Shown here: one piece after another, positions 20,751 to 35,700 of the stretch
Position numbering within the stretch: the stretch's first letter is position 1
Layout of the letters: every line of letters starts with the position of its first letter
Source of the DNA: Colius striatus
Lineage: Eukaryota; Chordata; Aves; Coliiformes; Coliidae
Reading direction: 5' to 3'
DNA: 64,000 nucleotides
Assembly (NCBI RefSeq): GCF_028858725.1
Contig: NC_084776.1
Coordinates: 6,200,001 to 6,264,000, forward strand
Notes under the pieces: model-generated
Databases searched by the model: none
Told to the model about the DNA's origin: nothing
Seen by the model: only the letters and a program-made list of their open reading frames with translations
Translations under genes and position numbers: made by a program

Positions 20751-23700
20751 TTAATTGGACTGAGTGTCACCTTCAGATTTAATGTCTTCACTGGTCCCAT
20801 TGACCTCATTCTTAGTATCACTCTCCTTCGAGTCTGTATTTGTGTCTTCACTCTGTTTTTCTCGACTACTGGACTTCATACTACTTTTTTTATCATCAGA
20901 TCCCCTCTTTTCTGCCATGAAAGAAGACATTGACCATGGATTTCAAAGTAAAAACAAACATTGCACATGTGAGATATATATCGCATACAAAATGGGACAA
21001 TTATTTTCTATAGCAATAACAGTAATACTCAAAAAGTTACAGAAATAGGCTTCAGACTACCATGCTGGAACAGAGGGGGTACAAAAAAAGGTCAAAGGGG
21101 ACAGTATAGGGCAGGGAAAAGAGGAGGAAGGACAGACCTCCTAACAGAGGCAGCTGAAACGTCCAAATCGGGGACAGAGAGGCAAGTCAAGAAGTCAGGC
21201 AAATGTGTAATTATTGTGCACGGCTTCCTTACTTATCCTGGGACTCTCTTTGTACCCAAGTTTCAATCTGTGACGTGTATGGCCTTCTTTGGTTTACAGT
21301 TCTCATTAACTACTGCTCTTGAAAAGAGAATCAAACAAGAGCGAGGGGACGATGCCACCAGTGTGCATCAAACAATCAATACTGGCCAATTGAATAAAAA
21401 AAGCAACCCCAAACCAAATATTTGGGGGAAGCAAATGATACTAAGCACTGTGAGCTTTGAAGGTGGGGATCACAGTGACAATCCAATGCGTCACAAAAGC
21501 CGCACTCTCGTCAGCATTAGTTATCAATTATAAAAAGGCAGCCATTTATAATCCACTCATTACAAATGTCTGGGGAAACAGTTTGGAAGATACATAAAAT
21601 GCACTGTTTTTCAAAAGCAAAGGAACAGCAAGATGAGAAGGACCCCATCATTTCATCATGAATTGGAAAGCTGACTGAAGAGTTTGCCACAGTGCTGAAA
21701 AACTCATCTTTTCCTCAATAAATCTTCAAAGAAGGAAGGAAGCCAGAACTAAAAATATTTCCATGGGGAGAAAACCATTCAGTATCAGAGTTGCATGCCT
21801 CATCTCTAAATTCAGTATCTGCAAACTTCATAAAAATACCACTTCTTTCTGTATTATTTCACACCATAATATTCAACCTTTGAACAATAAAAGACACTTT
21901 GGAGAGAAAAAAGTAAAATCTGGAAAACCAACCTCTCAGATGTCATCACACAGAACAACATTCATGCTCTTTTTTTTCCTGATTACTCCCTGCTATCCGG
22001 GCAATTAAAATAAATAATATAGACACATATCCCCACCACAGGAGCACACAGATGGAACCCTCTGAAAAAGCTATTTCAAATAACGTTATCACCTAGATTT
22101 GCATAACACACTTTTATATTCCAGAAGACAAAGTAGAAATTAAGCTTTAAAAAAGAGAAGCAACATCCCAACTTCTTTGCTTTTTTTAAGAGACCACCAA
22201 AAGGAGGGGGTAAAGCCCCCCCCCTCCCCCAGTGCAGAAATGAGGGCAGCTGCCTAAGGACCACTGCTACCGAGGTTTCATCTGAAGCAGCACATCCAGC
22301 GCGCAGCGAAGTCGGGCCGCTGAACTGCAGAGCTAACCATTGGTATCTGTCTGCCCTCGGGTTGGCAACTCTGCAGGTAGATTGCACTCTAACTAACCTT
22401 GTTAACAAGTCTTCTTTTTGTGTCTTATAGGTATCTTCGGTGCACACGTAGATCCACTGAGGAATAGTAGTCTTGTTTCCCCGCAGAGGACTAGTAGTCA
22501 GTCCAATAATCTTATCTTCTGTCCTATGTAGATACGGCAGATCTTAATAGCCCTAGGGATGTGCAGTGTGCAGGGTTTTGTCTGTCTCATTTTTGTTTCT
22601 TGAATTTGGTCAGGAAGGATAATTTTAAGGATAAAAAACTACTATTAAACTGTGTTGTCAAAGATGAAACTCTTATAAGAACCTCAATAATCAACCAGGT
22701 TCACCATAGCAAATCTCCAGCCTGCCAAGCAGAACTGATGGAGTTTAGTTAACAAATAGTCCAATGACTGAACTCCTTTCAACTCCTGGAGTATCTGCAA
22801 GCAGCTAAGTTCCTCCACTGGATTTTTAATGACTGATATTTCTTTCTCTAAAAGCACATACAATTAGCTTGCTGTTGAAACTGTGTGTATTATTTGAGCT
22901 GTGACCTATTAGGTATCGTCATGTAATTCTGACTCTGCCTCCTGATTCAACACTTGCACATTTTTCTGATTCACTTTGTGTGAACAACTGAGATACATTT
23001 GGTGAGAACTGTTTCCAAGACAATGTGAATGGTTTTACTATCCAGAGAATGCAAGTATCAAACATAATACTACTCAGGGTTTGGGTGTGGTGAGGTTTAA
23101 TTACAAATATAATGACTTTTATATAGGCATAAGAATCCAGATTAAGGGAGGTAAAGAGCCAAGTTAATGTGGTCTGGAGGCCCGTGCCAGTATTAACCCT
23201 TCACAAAATGAAGGTACTTGGCAGACTAGATGTTTCCTTAGAAAGAAATCCTGCTTACTTCACCTACTCTGAAGCTAGTTCACTTGTTGCATTCTGCTGG
23301 CACCTGGTGTTTACGGCTGCTGGCTCTCTCCTTTACCAAATGTACCCTTGTCTCTGAAACTCAAGTCAGAAATTAGGTGTCTGTTTTTACATAGACTTTT
23401 TTTCTTACAGCCTTAAAGGTCACTATACTCCACAGTATTTTAGTGAACTTCTGAATTTTCAAAGTCTGGCAGTAATTTAATGTGTAACAGTAGGCAAGTC
23501 TTGGGGAATTGTACCACTTTCCTGTTCAGATTCATGTTTATAAAGCAGCCGGAGACTGAGGTGAAAGGCACTGCACTACCATGAGTAGTTACAGACAGGC
23601 CTTTGCTGCTTACTTTTATAATTGCAGCTCAATGGTGGATATAAAGACAATTTGATTCTGGAGCCAATATTCCCAAGGGAGCAGTAAATGTAGTAAGTTA

Positions 23701-26700
23701 AGGCTTAAACTGCTACATTAGTTGTTGCAAACAGTGGAGCAGGTAGTCAGCTACAGGCTTCAGTTATATAAACCTTAAAGCTGTCTACTCATCTAGCTAC
23801 TTACAATGTCACATAGCAAACATGAAGATATAAAGGTATTTACAGCTTCAGCATAGAAATTCAGTGCTTGCTCGTGAAATACTATTGGTTTGGGTTTTCC
23901 CTGGGTCTCTCTGTTTTTTTTTTTTAATCAAACGTTTTTTCCAACAAAAAGAAAGTCACAAATTTCTTCTGCGTTACAGCCCTGCTCTGAGGCCTATTTA
24001 TGTTTCTACAATTGTTATGATTACACAGTCAAGAAACTTAATTGACTTTGCCAGGTGGAATTTTCATCTCAGCTCACAGCATCACCTCACTGTTCTCATT
24101 TCTGGAGAAAGAAAGTAGCAAGCAGCAAATAAAACAGCCAGCGAGGAAATCTGTCAAGTTAAAACTAAAAATATTGAGATGCTGAAGAAAGTTCACTAGC
24201 TCCTCTATTTGTGGAAGGATTAAGGAAAGAATTGAAAAGCCATTAAGCTCAAAACCAGACCAAATTTGAATAAATAAGAATACAGTTATTTATATGCATA
24301 GATACACACAGAACACTGAATAAGACATTCTTGACTAAGTACCAGAAATCTGTTCATAAAGAGGCAAAAGAGGCACAATATCAGGTAGGAATAAAGAAAC
24401 AAATGGACAGATATAGGCTACAATACTGATTCTGAGTTTGAACACTACACATCAATTCCACTGCCAGTGAGCAAGCAGCTAAAACCCACTTGCTTAGAAA
24501 GGGCAAAGCAAAATGAGTGAAGAATCAATACTAAAGATGCACTGTAGTATAAACCAGAAAAATTAAAATGGTCCCAGGAAGTCAGGCAAGAAAAATCACC
24601 CAAGGCTTTACCAGCATTTTGGGAACTAATCTGCTGGATAAACATGGGAAAGAAAGGGTAGGACAAACTGGCCTATGCCATCCAGAAACATGCACATAGA
24701 ACCTTTCATTCCAGAGAACCTCAAAAGTACCTCAGAAATGTTCACAGGACTGTTTAATTCATTACTGGTGGTCTGCTCTAATAATGAAGTGAGGTGGCTG
24801 TTTCAGACTGACATTAGTGAGCACCCCAACAGAGCCTGCAGCTTAAGCCAGAAGTTAGTCCTGCAGTCTGCCAGAAGTTTCAAAAGACTTTTAAAGGGGG
24901 AAATTTAGTGATAACAGTAAATTAGTATCTTTTCACAGAATGGGAATCTCTAGTATTCTCTCTGTAGCTCTTTTTAATCCTACTTAAAGGTAAAGGTTCT
25001 GAATACCAGCCTTTGATGAAGCAGTGAGTCATCACCAATGCTGTTGCACATGGCAGGTACTGCTATAAAAGTGTTCCAAGGACTGATACAGCATTCCTTT
25101 GAGACTCACCTGAATGCTGACAGAGCAAATCTCACTTCATTAAAAAAACCCACAACAACAAGGGAGAAGGATGGGGGAGAAAAGCAGGAGACTGGGGAGA
25201 GGGCATGAAGTTGTGATTTAGAGCATTACAGAAAATGTATCTTGCACTGCACTCGTAGATTAGGAAAAACAAAAGCACTGTCAAAGGAAAATAAAGGAAA
25301 CATGATAGTGCAGAGAAGTAATAGGTGGTCCAGGTGAAAAACCAGCTACCCATCTCCCACAAAACATGTAACAGCAATGGGTAATTTCACATGTATCTGC
25401 TAACAGGAGGGATAGAAAATATTCACTCTGATCAAAATCTGATTACAGGCTTCTGTTTTTTGAAAGGTCAACAGTAAACAGGCCTTAAAACACATCAAAA
25501 TCCTCACACACTTATTTTGCAGACAAAGTGGTCAACTTTTAATAACTACTGTAACAGGTAAGAAGTGGACATCAGGGTGTTCATATGCACGCACGTGCTT
25601 TAACAGTAACTGGAATGAACAAAACGCTTCATATTGGTTAACAGCAAGATATATAGCTTATGAAACCATTAACAGGAACAACTTTCAGTCGTTCACTGAA
25701 AGACTAAGAGCTTTTGAGACTTCAAGGAAAGATTAGTTTCAGAATTTGATACAAACTCGGTCTTCACACAAACATACCTTTTTCTTTTGACTTCCTGTCT
25801 TGTTCTCTCTCTCTGCTTTTGCTTCTGTGCTTGTAGGATTTCCGATCCCGGCTTTTTGATCGTCTCCTGTCCCTACTGCGAGACCTATGTTTTCTTTCTG
25901 ATCTATCGTGACTTCTGCTCCTCCTTCGGTCACGACTCCTTCACATTCAGAAAATGTCAAAGATGTACACGTCAGCTGGTGTTTGCTAACTCAGAAGATA
26001 AAGCAGTACAACAGTAGCACTTTCTAATACATGGATCATTCACACAAAAAGAGTATTTAAAACAAGCCTTAGCATACTGTATATAAATATTTCTCAGAAG
26101 ATATGACCTGGCTTCATACTGCCTTCTTCATTTACTCAAACATTCAACCACGCTGCTTAAAAATATCCACTATTATGAACTGAAGGTCAACTTAAGGAAA
26201 AACAAGACCCTGTTGTTTAGGAGCATTTGTCTACTCAAAGCTCCCTCGTAAATCCACTTCTACACATTGTCATCTGCTTCCAAAAATGGAGAGAAGACAG
26301 CGACCACTGGCAAAAACTTAACTTTAGAACCAGTAAAGTATGTCTTCACTTCAGAGATAAGAACGGTGAAGCTAAGAATTCAGTGATGTAACCCAGGCTG
26401 ACAAATCAAGTCTCACAAGATTTGGAGATTTTAGAAGATTACATGGAAACACACACACACACACACATATACCTGCTTCGCCTTCTTTCCCTGCTTCTTG
26501 ATCTTTTGTGGTCTCGTGAACGGCTGCACCTTCTGTCAGATGTTCTGCTTGAATGTCTACTCCGTGAACGGCTCCTTTTACGTCTCTCTCTATCACGAGC
26601 CCTCTCTTTTTCCTTTTCCTCCTCCTCACGCCGTCTCTTCCTTTCCCGCTCTTCCCTTTCCCGTTCCCTCTCTTTCTCTCTCTCTTCTCGCTCTTGTTTC

Positions 26701-29700
26701 TCTTTTTTTAACCTGTCATCACGATCAGGTTCTTCTGTTCTTTTTCGTAACTTTTCCTTAAAAAACAAAATAAAATGAAGATTACTCAAGATGACTCATT
26801 TCATGTAACAGTTTATACGTCCTGAGGATGTAGAAGCTTAAGCTTTTGAAATATTTCAGGGGAATACTTCACCCACTTAGGAAAGTCTACTGGACACCCT
26901 TTTGTTTACCACAGGAAGCTTCCAAGCAGTTTTTAAATGTTCAATAACTGAAGGAGATGCTTACTTTTAAGTCTTCTACAGTAGCTTTTATTTTGGCATA
27001 ACCCATGTGTTGCTTTCCCATCAAGTGGTCATCTACCCTGGACTGTGCATCTCCTACAATTAAAAAGGCTCCACAAACTTCACATACTTCCATTTGCTTT
27101 TCTTGGGCTGCAAAGCTCTCAATTGTCTGCAAAAGAAAAAGATGTGACAAAGGAAAAGAGAAGTTTTAGCCAGAAGCCAGTGAAGAGGTTTAGAACTTTA
27201 TTGTTCCTGCTGTCAAAACCTAGGCACTAGTGAAAGCTGAAATGGCTTTGTCTTCTGAGCACTGCATCTACCAGGATGAACAGGGCAAAACTAAGCTACA
27301 TGCACCCATTCCACATAAGTCACAATGAAAGAGTCAATTAGAAAGCACAGAAAATAAACCTTATTCCTCACTGCAAAAGATTCATATGTATATAGCCATA
27401 TCTCCAGCCTCCCTGCAATCTCACAACTAAGGAAAATAAAAATCAGATTTATCTTAGGATGATTTCTTTGGCATCAACTAAAATGCCTGGAGTCACAGAA
27501 CAACATTTCAAGTAATGAAAAGCCCAGAATATCCCATGAAGAAATACAAAAAGGAATGCTGGGCTTCTATTTGAAAGGATGATGGCCAAATTATTTCACT
27601 GTCTCAACAGACGTACGACAAACACTGAAATTTCAACATAAGTCCAAGTGACTATGGCTGTGCAATGTTCATCAACCATGTTGCACAGACATGAGCCCTA
27701 CTGCCTGCAACATTCAATACATTTAAAAAAATTAAACAGGATTCACAACACTGGAATACAATATTGAAACATAAGCTCATTTTTATGGACAAGAACTTGC
27801 TATTTCACCTTTGGCTTCTGTATCTCTCAGTCAGAGAGATGCCTGTTTAGCCACAGCCCTAACACAAGGGCTTTCTGTAACAGACACACTCTACTTACTG
27901 AAGTTGTAGACCTCAGCAATTCTCTCTCTTCCTTTAACTGTTCAACAAGTTTCATCATTCCTTGTGCCTCTTCCACCTTCCCTTCTGAACCTAACTCTTC
28001 AATCTAAAGGACAAGAAAAGAATTCAACTTTAACTTTTAATCGAGTTAACAAAAGAAAGACATCTCTGTCACATGGGGTACAAACAACTCACCTGCTGCA
28101 GAAGTACATCAATTTTGTCAGTTAAAACCTGAATCTTCTCTTCATTTTTACCGGTAGGTCCCGCTCCCTGCCAAACAGTAAAAATGCATCTTTGTTTGGT
28201 TTTGTTAATTAAAATAGATTTAAAACATACAAATATGTGTCTTCTTGGACTCCAGGGACACTTCAGGAATAACCTCCTCTTGCCCTTTCTCCTATGAGCC
28301 TAGTCTACCATAAAACACTCTTCAACATGGCTTACTCCACTTCTGCCAAGTGAGGTAAGTTCTAATCACACCAATTCCTCCTAAATCAACAAAATTGTTG
28401 AAGGCCCTAGTCCATAAAAGGTAAGAGATTTGAATTCAAAGTCCTAAATTTAACCTCTGAAACTGCCATGCAGCTACTGCATATCTCTGCAGACACTCAA
28501 GCATGACTTAAAAATTCCACAGGCTCTCAAATTTAACTTCTGAGTACAAATGCAAAAAGCAACTCACTTCATCAAAAATGTACTTGCTAGTAGTGTCCTC
28601 TCTGTAGGCTGCTGGGACAGATTTATATCTGCTTCCCCCACAACCTTTCCTCTACTCCACAGCCAATAAGCTCTCTGGACTGGATATTGTCCATGGCTCC
28701 TTCTGAAGCAATAGGACTTTGCACAGGACAATTGGGGCAGAAAAGAGAAGCAAGGATACCCTTCCCATTAAACTCTCAGAGCACAGGCTACACTCACTGC
28801 TCCAAATTCACCAGGAAACAAGGAAAAAAAAATGGAGTAAACAGGTAAAATGTCTCTCCTGGTCAGTTTAAGCTTTACATTAACTGCTGTCTAGTATGCA
28901 GCCTGGAATTGAGAAAAGTTGCACAGAAGTAATTATTTCTCCGACTTCTGTGACTCCATCCTTATCTGCCAGTGGTGGTGCTGGAGCAGAGCAAGATTTT
29001 TAGTTCCACCAGCTGCTGAAAAAGCCAGTACTTGATTGCTTCCACAATATCACTAGCTTTCTAGTGGAGGGAAAGGAGGAAGATGCAACTACAGGGAAGA
29101 AAGTAAACTGAAGTTAACAGGTCCTGACAGGATTCATGTTCCAGGGCAGGGAACTGATACTGATTCTAAGGAAGGAGAGGCAGGGAGAACAGAGAAGGGA
29201 CTTTTGCTGACTGTGGGGCCACTTGGCTTGTCCATTAGGGCTAGATGCAGTCTGCTGGCTAACCAATGAAGAGATTTATCTGAAGAGAACTTTCTGGAAA
29301 ACAACGTATTTCACCTGAAGAGACAAGGTAAGGAGAACATACAGACCTTGAGGAAAAAATTGCCTCAAAGATTCTTTCAGACTCACCCCAGAAGACTGTT
29401 GATTCTGTGACAGTGCCAAACGAGCATGGCCTCTCCGAATCCTGCGTTCTACTTCTGCAAGCAAGCTCTGTAAGTAGCGCAAGAAGTCTCTTTCATAGCC
29501 CACTTTCATAAAACGGGAGCTCTTCTCATACCTGAGAGAGTATTTTTAATAGTGAAAGCTCACATCAATCCACAGTGTGAGGAAAACAAAGAACACCACC
29601 TGCGATGTTATAAATTGTTGTTCAAGGTTAAGAGAATATTATCCATTTAAATACAAGTTTAAGTAAACAAAAAGCAACGAGTTTCTCATGGTTTGGTTGC

Positions 29701-32700
29701 CTTTCAAAAATGTCAAGCATACTACAAACACTATTTGCATTTTACCATCCAACATACTTACTGTTTACGCAGATTTTCGTCATGAATTTTTTCACAAGGA
29801 CCTAAAAAGACCACATAGAAGCCATTCAGCTTGCATTCCTGAATGCTGTATTCACGTTCCAACAGTGTTTGTTTGTGCAACATCATAGAACAGAGCTATA
29901 AACACTTCCCAGGGACTTTTATGCAAATATGGTTTAGTAACTATAAAACCAAAGGAGATTCTGAATGGCATCTAAAGGCTACAAGTAAAATGGAATTTCC
30001 AGATCAAGTTCTGCATCGGTAAAACTACACAAACAAAAGAATACCTTGAACACTTGAGGTCTTAAAAAAATAGAAGGAAAAATTACAAACAAAGGGTAAT
30101 TTCACCAAGTACTTTCTATTTCTAAGCTCCTAACAGTGTTTTCTGTAATAAACCAGCTACTTAAAATGTTGATCTTCAGAGTGAAATCAGGAGGTATGTG
30201 GCCCAAGATCAGGAAGATAGTCATGTTAAAATTGCCCACCTTCCCCAGGCTATCAAACTCTGCACTGGGCTTCGAAATTAATGCCAGGAAAAGAAGCCTG
30301 TTCTTCCTAGTTACCGTCTCCAGACTACGCACTGTACACATACCATTGCTTGAAAGCTACCAATAATTTAGAGATGGCCTGCAGTAAGAACTATCATAGC
30401 AAATGAGTCTCTGAAGTATATATTCTAAAGAAGTCTATGCTCAAATAAACTTACTTTTGTGTGAGTATATATAAAACCCCTGCACAGATGGAACAAAATA
30501 AACTAGAAGCCAACACTTTGGGAAGAGAAAAAACACCCTACACCAAATAAATTATCTTACATTGTAAGGAAAAAAAACCCACGAACTTTTTTTTTTCACT
30601 TAGAGGAAGTAAGATCTGGAATAAATATTGCTTTTAATATATTGTATCACTAGCAAGCCTTTAAAAATAAAAAATACCACATTTTCTAAGTGTTTTGACA
30701 GAGTATTAAACAAACAAAAAAATGCCATTTGCAAACTAAAGTTCAACTGCAATTACACAGAAGTGAATGAAATTACAAGATTTACAGACTTACCTAAATC
30801 AGAACGGGTATTCGTGAATAATTCAGCTGGGCAAAAGCCACAAAGGTAGTATTTACAAACCTGAAGGAGGAGAAGAAAGAAACAAGCATCAATTTTTTTT
30901 CCCCTTATGAACGGGCAATTTAAAATAATCACTTTTTTTCCCCTAAAATATAGTGTAAAAATCCCCTTCACTTACTGCAAAATTTCCAAAAATGCTATAC
31001 ACATAGGCTCAGTGTTACTTGGTAGCAGCAAGTGCTACAGAGTGCACCTTAGTGACACAAAAATCTTTCTTTCCACTGCAATAATACTATTTCTTAATTT
31101 TACTGCTAAATATTTAAGATTACAGGAAAATGTCATCTATTTGTAAATACAATCTGGCAAATGGTATTTCCAAAGGGATCAAATCAGTTCGGGCCATTAA
31201 AAAAGTTACAGTGAAATTCCTTAAAGATGAGAACCTACAAGGGGTGAAAGTATCTGCCTCATAAGCATGAATGCAAGTTCCTCTTAGCATGGTTATAAAA
31301 CCTGTGCATTCGGCCTTCACCTTTTCAAAGCCACTGGCTTGAGGAACAGGAGCTATCAGCATTCAAACTGCCTGCCTGAAGGCACTGCCTGAAGGACTCT
31401 GATGGCAATGAAAAGACTTAAATCAACACCTGGTAACAATCAAAACGCTTCCCATTCCAATGCTTTTAAAAATCCCTGCTTTAAGAATGATATGCAAAGA
31501 GACACTGTATACCTCTTAAGGCAGGCAGAGAAGACATTCATTTTAACCTGTTTTCCTATCAACTAAAAAAGGGTTTGTTTTGCTTCTACATAGCCTATTT
31601 TTACCCTAGCAAGTCAGCTTCTTTTTCATAACACAAAAATATCACATGGAAGTTAAGGAAAAAAAAAAAATCAATCTGTTAGACTAGACAGTAAATACTT
31701 AACATATGATGGGATAAAATCACCTTTTGTTAAAAAGACTATTCACTCTCACCTGTAAGTATGAGTTTAGCTCATCAAATTGGTCAGTCCTCCAACACCT
31801 CTTTTACGTTACAGCAGTTTCTAATACTTTTCAAATCTATTAAGTGCTACTGTACACTACAGCCTAGTTCCAATACTTTCACACATACTGTGGACAAAGA
31901 TTTGTGACTTGCTATTTCCTACAGCACATTCTGAAATATTTTAACAAATGGGGCTGAGGAGAGAGACTCAAACACTTCTCCACATCAGCACCTCACAGAA
32001 ACGTCAGTTGACTGAATTAGATCAGTCTGATTTATTTTTCCATGCTAACTCCCAGACTGCAAATGAGACTAGGCAACTTAAAACTCTACTGACTGCTTTA
32101 CAGATTACACAGAAAAACAATCAAACATTCTAACAAGCAGCCATAGACACGAGAATCAACCATATAATAACAGGTTTTTAATCTAACTTGAATACTTCTC
32201 CCATGATCCAGGTTACAACACCGGGACACCCATCTGAAGCAATTTATCAATAGTTAAGTTAAATCACAAAAATCACAAGTGTTTTTCTTCTCAGGAAGCA
32301 AGGAGGAAGTTACTGGACAAAATCTGTCCTCAGAATCTGCTCTCTTCTCTGAAAGCTGCCATATCCCTTGTATCGATACAAAATTGTTTCAATGGAGCCA
32401 TTTCTGGGATGAATTCCTGTACTAGTCAATAGAAATGTCATTCCTCTGTAGGCTCTCTTTCTCCTGCATTTTCTCATCCTCACACCCAAGCAAGCCAGTG
32501 AAAAAGGCACTTCCCCAGAAAAACTTTGGGGATGGATTAGACAATTTCCTAAGACATGGAGAACACAATAATAATGTTATTACGCTGTAAAGGAGGTTGT
32601 AGAATGTCTTCTATCAGCTCAAAAATTAGGCAAACTAGCCCGTGAGTTTTGAGACAAGTAGCAACAAAAGTAGCAAAGAAAATAGTTATTACAGACAGGA

Positions 32701-35700
32701 GTACGATAAAAAAAAAGCCAAACATAAGCCAACACCAGAAATAATTAAAACGATTTTATGAAGTATCACTGCTAGGAAAAGCCTGCTCTTACAATCTGAT
32801 GGTTACAGCTAAAGATTATAGTAACCAACGCTGAAATATGCAGTTGAAACATGTGTCACACGTATCAATTATTTATATACTTAAAACAACAACAAAACCC
32901 CCACACACTGAAAAGCTGCTGCAATTTCCTCCTAACCAGCTCTGGATGCTATGGTGCCTTGCGAATTACTTGCCACTCTCTCCTAGCAGGCAGCTTGCAG
33001 AGAAATACAGCAGAGTGGATCAGACAAGTGTGTCTGCGGCAATTTTCTCCCTCTCATACTTATTTCATTATGTTCTTCTGATTTTGCTTCAATAGAAAAA
33101 CATAGCTTGGGAGAATCTTGCCGAATCTTGGAAGGTATCATTGTGGCTTAGGTTCACCGTGTGGTACATCTGCCTTGACAGGCTGGAGGTGCCAGGCAGC
33201 TGTGCTTACAGTCAGACTCCAGTAATCGATGATGAGTAAGAACAGAAAGGGCCAACAAATGGCTGAAGCATCCCAGAGCCATGAAAGGCCTGAAATAGAG
33301 GTGATACGCTTCAAAGGGCATTACTCATCCATAGCTTATCAGACTGCTGCACTTAGTACAAGTCAGAAGTCAGATGTAAATGCCTTCCCTACGTGCAGAA
33401 ACGGAGCATCAGGAGGTTCAGCACAGATATTTACCTGTGCAGGTAACAAGCATTTATTCTTTTTTGCCAAATTATTCTCATGACTTTGCTATCAAAAAGG
33501 GTAACAGAGGAATGTTAAATATTTTAAAATAGTTAAACAGTTCCCTATTAAACTACTGAGGCAGGATCAGCCATTGCTTGAGTCTCAAAGGGTGTCACAT
33601 TTCGATAAGACACTAGAACAAATACAGATGGACACTTGGAACTTTCCACATCATCTTAAATTCACTAATCCTCCACATCTCTTGGGAGATCAGAAAGTAG
33701 TATCTTTCACCTGAAAGCTGACAGCAAAAGTTGGCTAGCTCTTCTAGTTTGTGAACCAATTCAAAGCTTTTCTAGACAAAGAAATTATTGGTACCTCTAT
33801 ATCATTAGTACTTCCACATTAACACATTCATCTTCTGCAAGAAAGCATTTAATGATGGAGAAGTATCAGTATAACTGTAACAATCAATCATGTATACAAA
33901 TTCCTTTAGTCGGTTGATTCCTTGTAAAAAGGCTGAGAACAGAATCCCTCAGGTTGTGGCTTACACAGCAAGAACTAGAAAACTCATTCATATGAAACCA
34001 TTGAAATTCACAGGCAGACCTTTACTGAACAATGCCTTTCCAATCAATACCAAACAAACTGAAGCCCTTTTCCCAAATCCCACTCCTAGAGATAACCTTC
34101 CACTACTAATATTCTCCCAACACAAGTAACACTGAAGTCTTCCCCATCTCAGCTCCTGGTGCATTACGTTCTGAAATTCTATCCTGATTCAGACCAATTT
34201 AGGTCTTTAGCACTAAAAACCTAAGAGTGTAAAACAGTCAATACCACCAAATCTTATTTTAAATACAGAACTTACATCCTGAGAAACTCCTTTCCTATCA
34301 CAGATAACTGTTTACAGTCACTTCAGCACAACAGCTCTCCACTTCTCTCCTGAAAACAGTCTCTTTATCTTGAAGGGATCATCACAATCCCAAAGCCTTT
34401 TGGCTGAGCAGTCAATGCTGTTCTTCCTTGTGCTGGAGAACAGCCTCAGAACTCTAAATAACTGCTGTTTCCACATGAACTTGTTTTGGACAGGTTGCAC
34501 ATAAAAGCAAGAATGCACGAATCAATGAAGTTTTTGTTCCAGAAATACATTTTGTCTACAGATAATGCCAGTAAGCAAAAAGACTAAAATATATGATACT
34601 AATCACTTCCTCCTGCATACAAAACAAAGCCTTTATATGCTAAAACTAGACCTGATCATCTAAGCACATGCTGCAACACTGAAATACAGAGCAACTGGGA
34701 TTTCATGGGGTTTTTTAAGATTAAATGCTTTAATCATGCAAAGCTTTCAAACAAGAACTTCAGCTCTACAAAAGGATTTACAATACATGACCAACATGTT
34801 TCATTAGAACTGCAAAATAAATGCTCAGCTATCACACACTCCACTCTCACATCTTCAAAACAACCTACTCCTACCTTGCACGTCTTTGCATCTCCCATAT
34901 AGTTTCGGTCATCTATCTACAAATCTACAATCTGCAAATGCTACAGAAAATAGAGCAGCTTGTTTTGATAACCTTCCATATCTAAAACTGATAAAAACGT
35001 GACACAAAATTCTAAACATTGGTATGTGTGCAATATGCTTACTTTGAAAAGGCTACATGTCTAAATTAACATGAAATGACATCAGGATATGTATTTCATC
35101 TGGAAAGCAAAACAGTAGTTGAGCAGATGAATTAATGTTACTATCTGAACCTTATCTGCATTTCCTGTCTTATAAAACACATCAGCATTGCAAAACTAAT
35201 CTTTAGGTGATGCAGGAAGTCAAAATGAAATGCATTTTAACAGCTGTGTATTTTTTTTAATGAACTCATCAGCTGACTATAGGAATCCATGAAAACACTC
35301 CTTTCACAGAGGTTGCATTTAATTAGCATCCTATAAAGTTCAGAAATGAAAGTAGGGGCAGAGCAAATGGCAGCTATTCCTGCAAGGCTGAAGGCTCAGC
35401 CTTAAGCCTGTAAACTTCCCACTGGCCTCAGGCATAGGACAGCTCTCCACTTCCTAAGTTGTCAAAGGAGGACTGGGGAAAGGAGACAAGGTCTTGACTC
35501 TGAAACAAAACTGACAGATTCCCGTGGTTATAGTCAATTTCTTCAGCCTACAATTGAAGTACAAGAAAGTAATCAGAACCTGATGAAAGAGCAAAAAACT
35601 TCATCTTCCTCACCTTAAGAAACAAAGAAAACAAACCCCTTATCTAGTCTACCTGGACCAATCTGGCTCAAGTCATTTACTTCCTACTTCCAAAACTGAA

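Noticed and set aside
22076-22447. 123-codon minus-strand frame in LUC7L3 intron 9
   Set aside because: No family resemblance; it results from the local GC-rich island and ends in low-complexity Lys/Phe codons.
26422-26778. 118-codon Leu/Ser/Arg-rich frame on the plus strand
   Set aside because: It is the antisense mirror of the LUC7L3 Arg/Glu and RS-coding exon 8.
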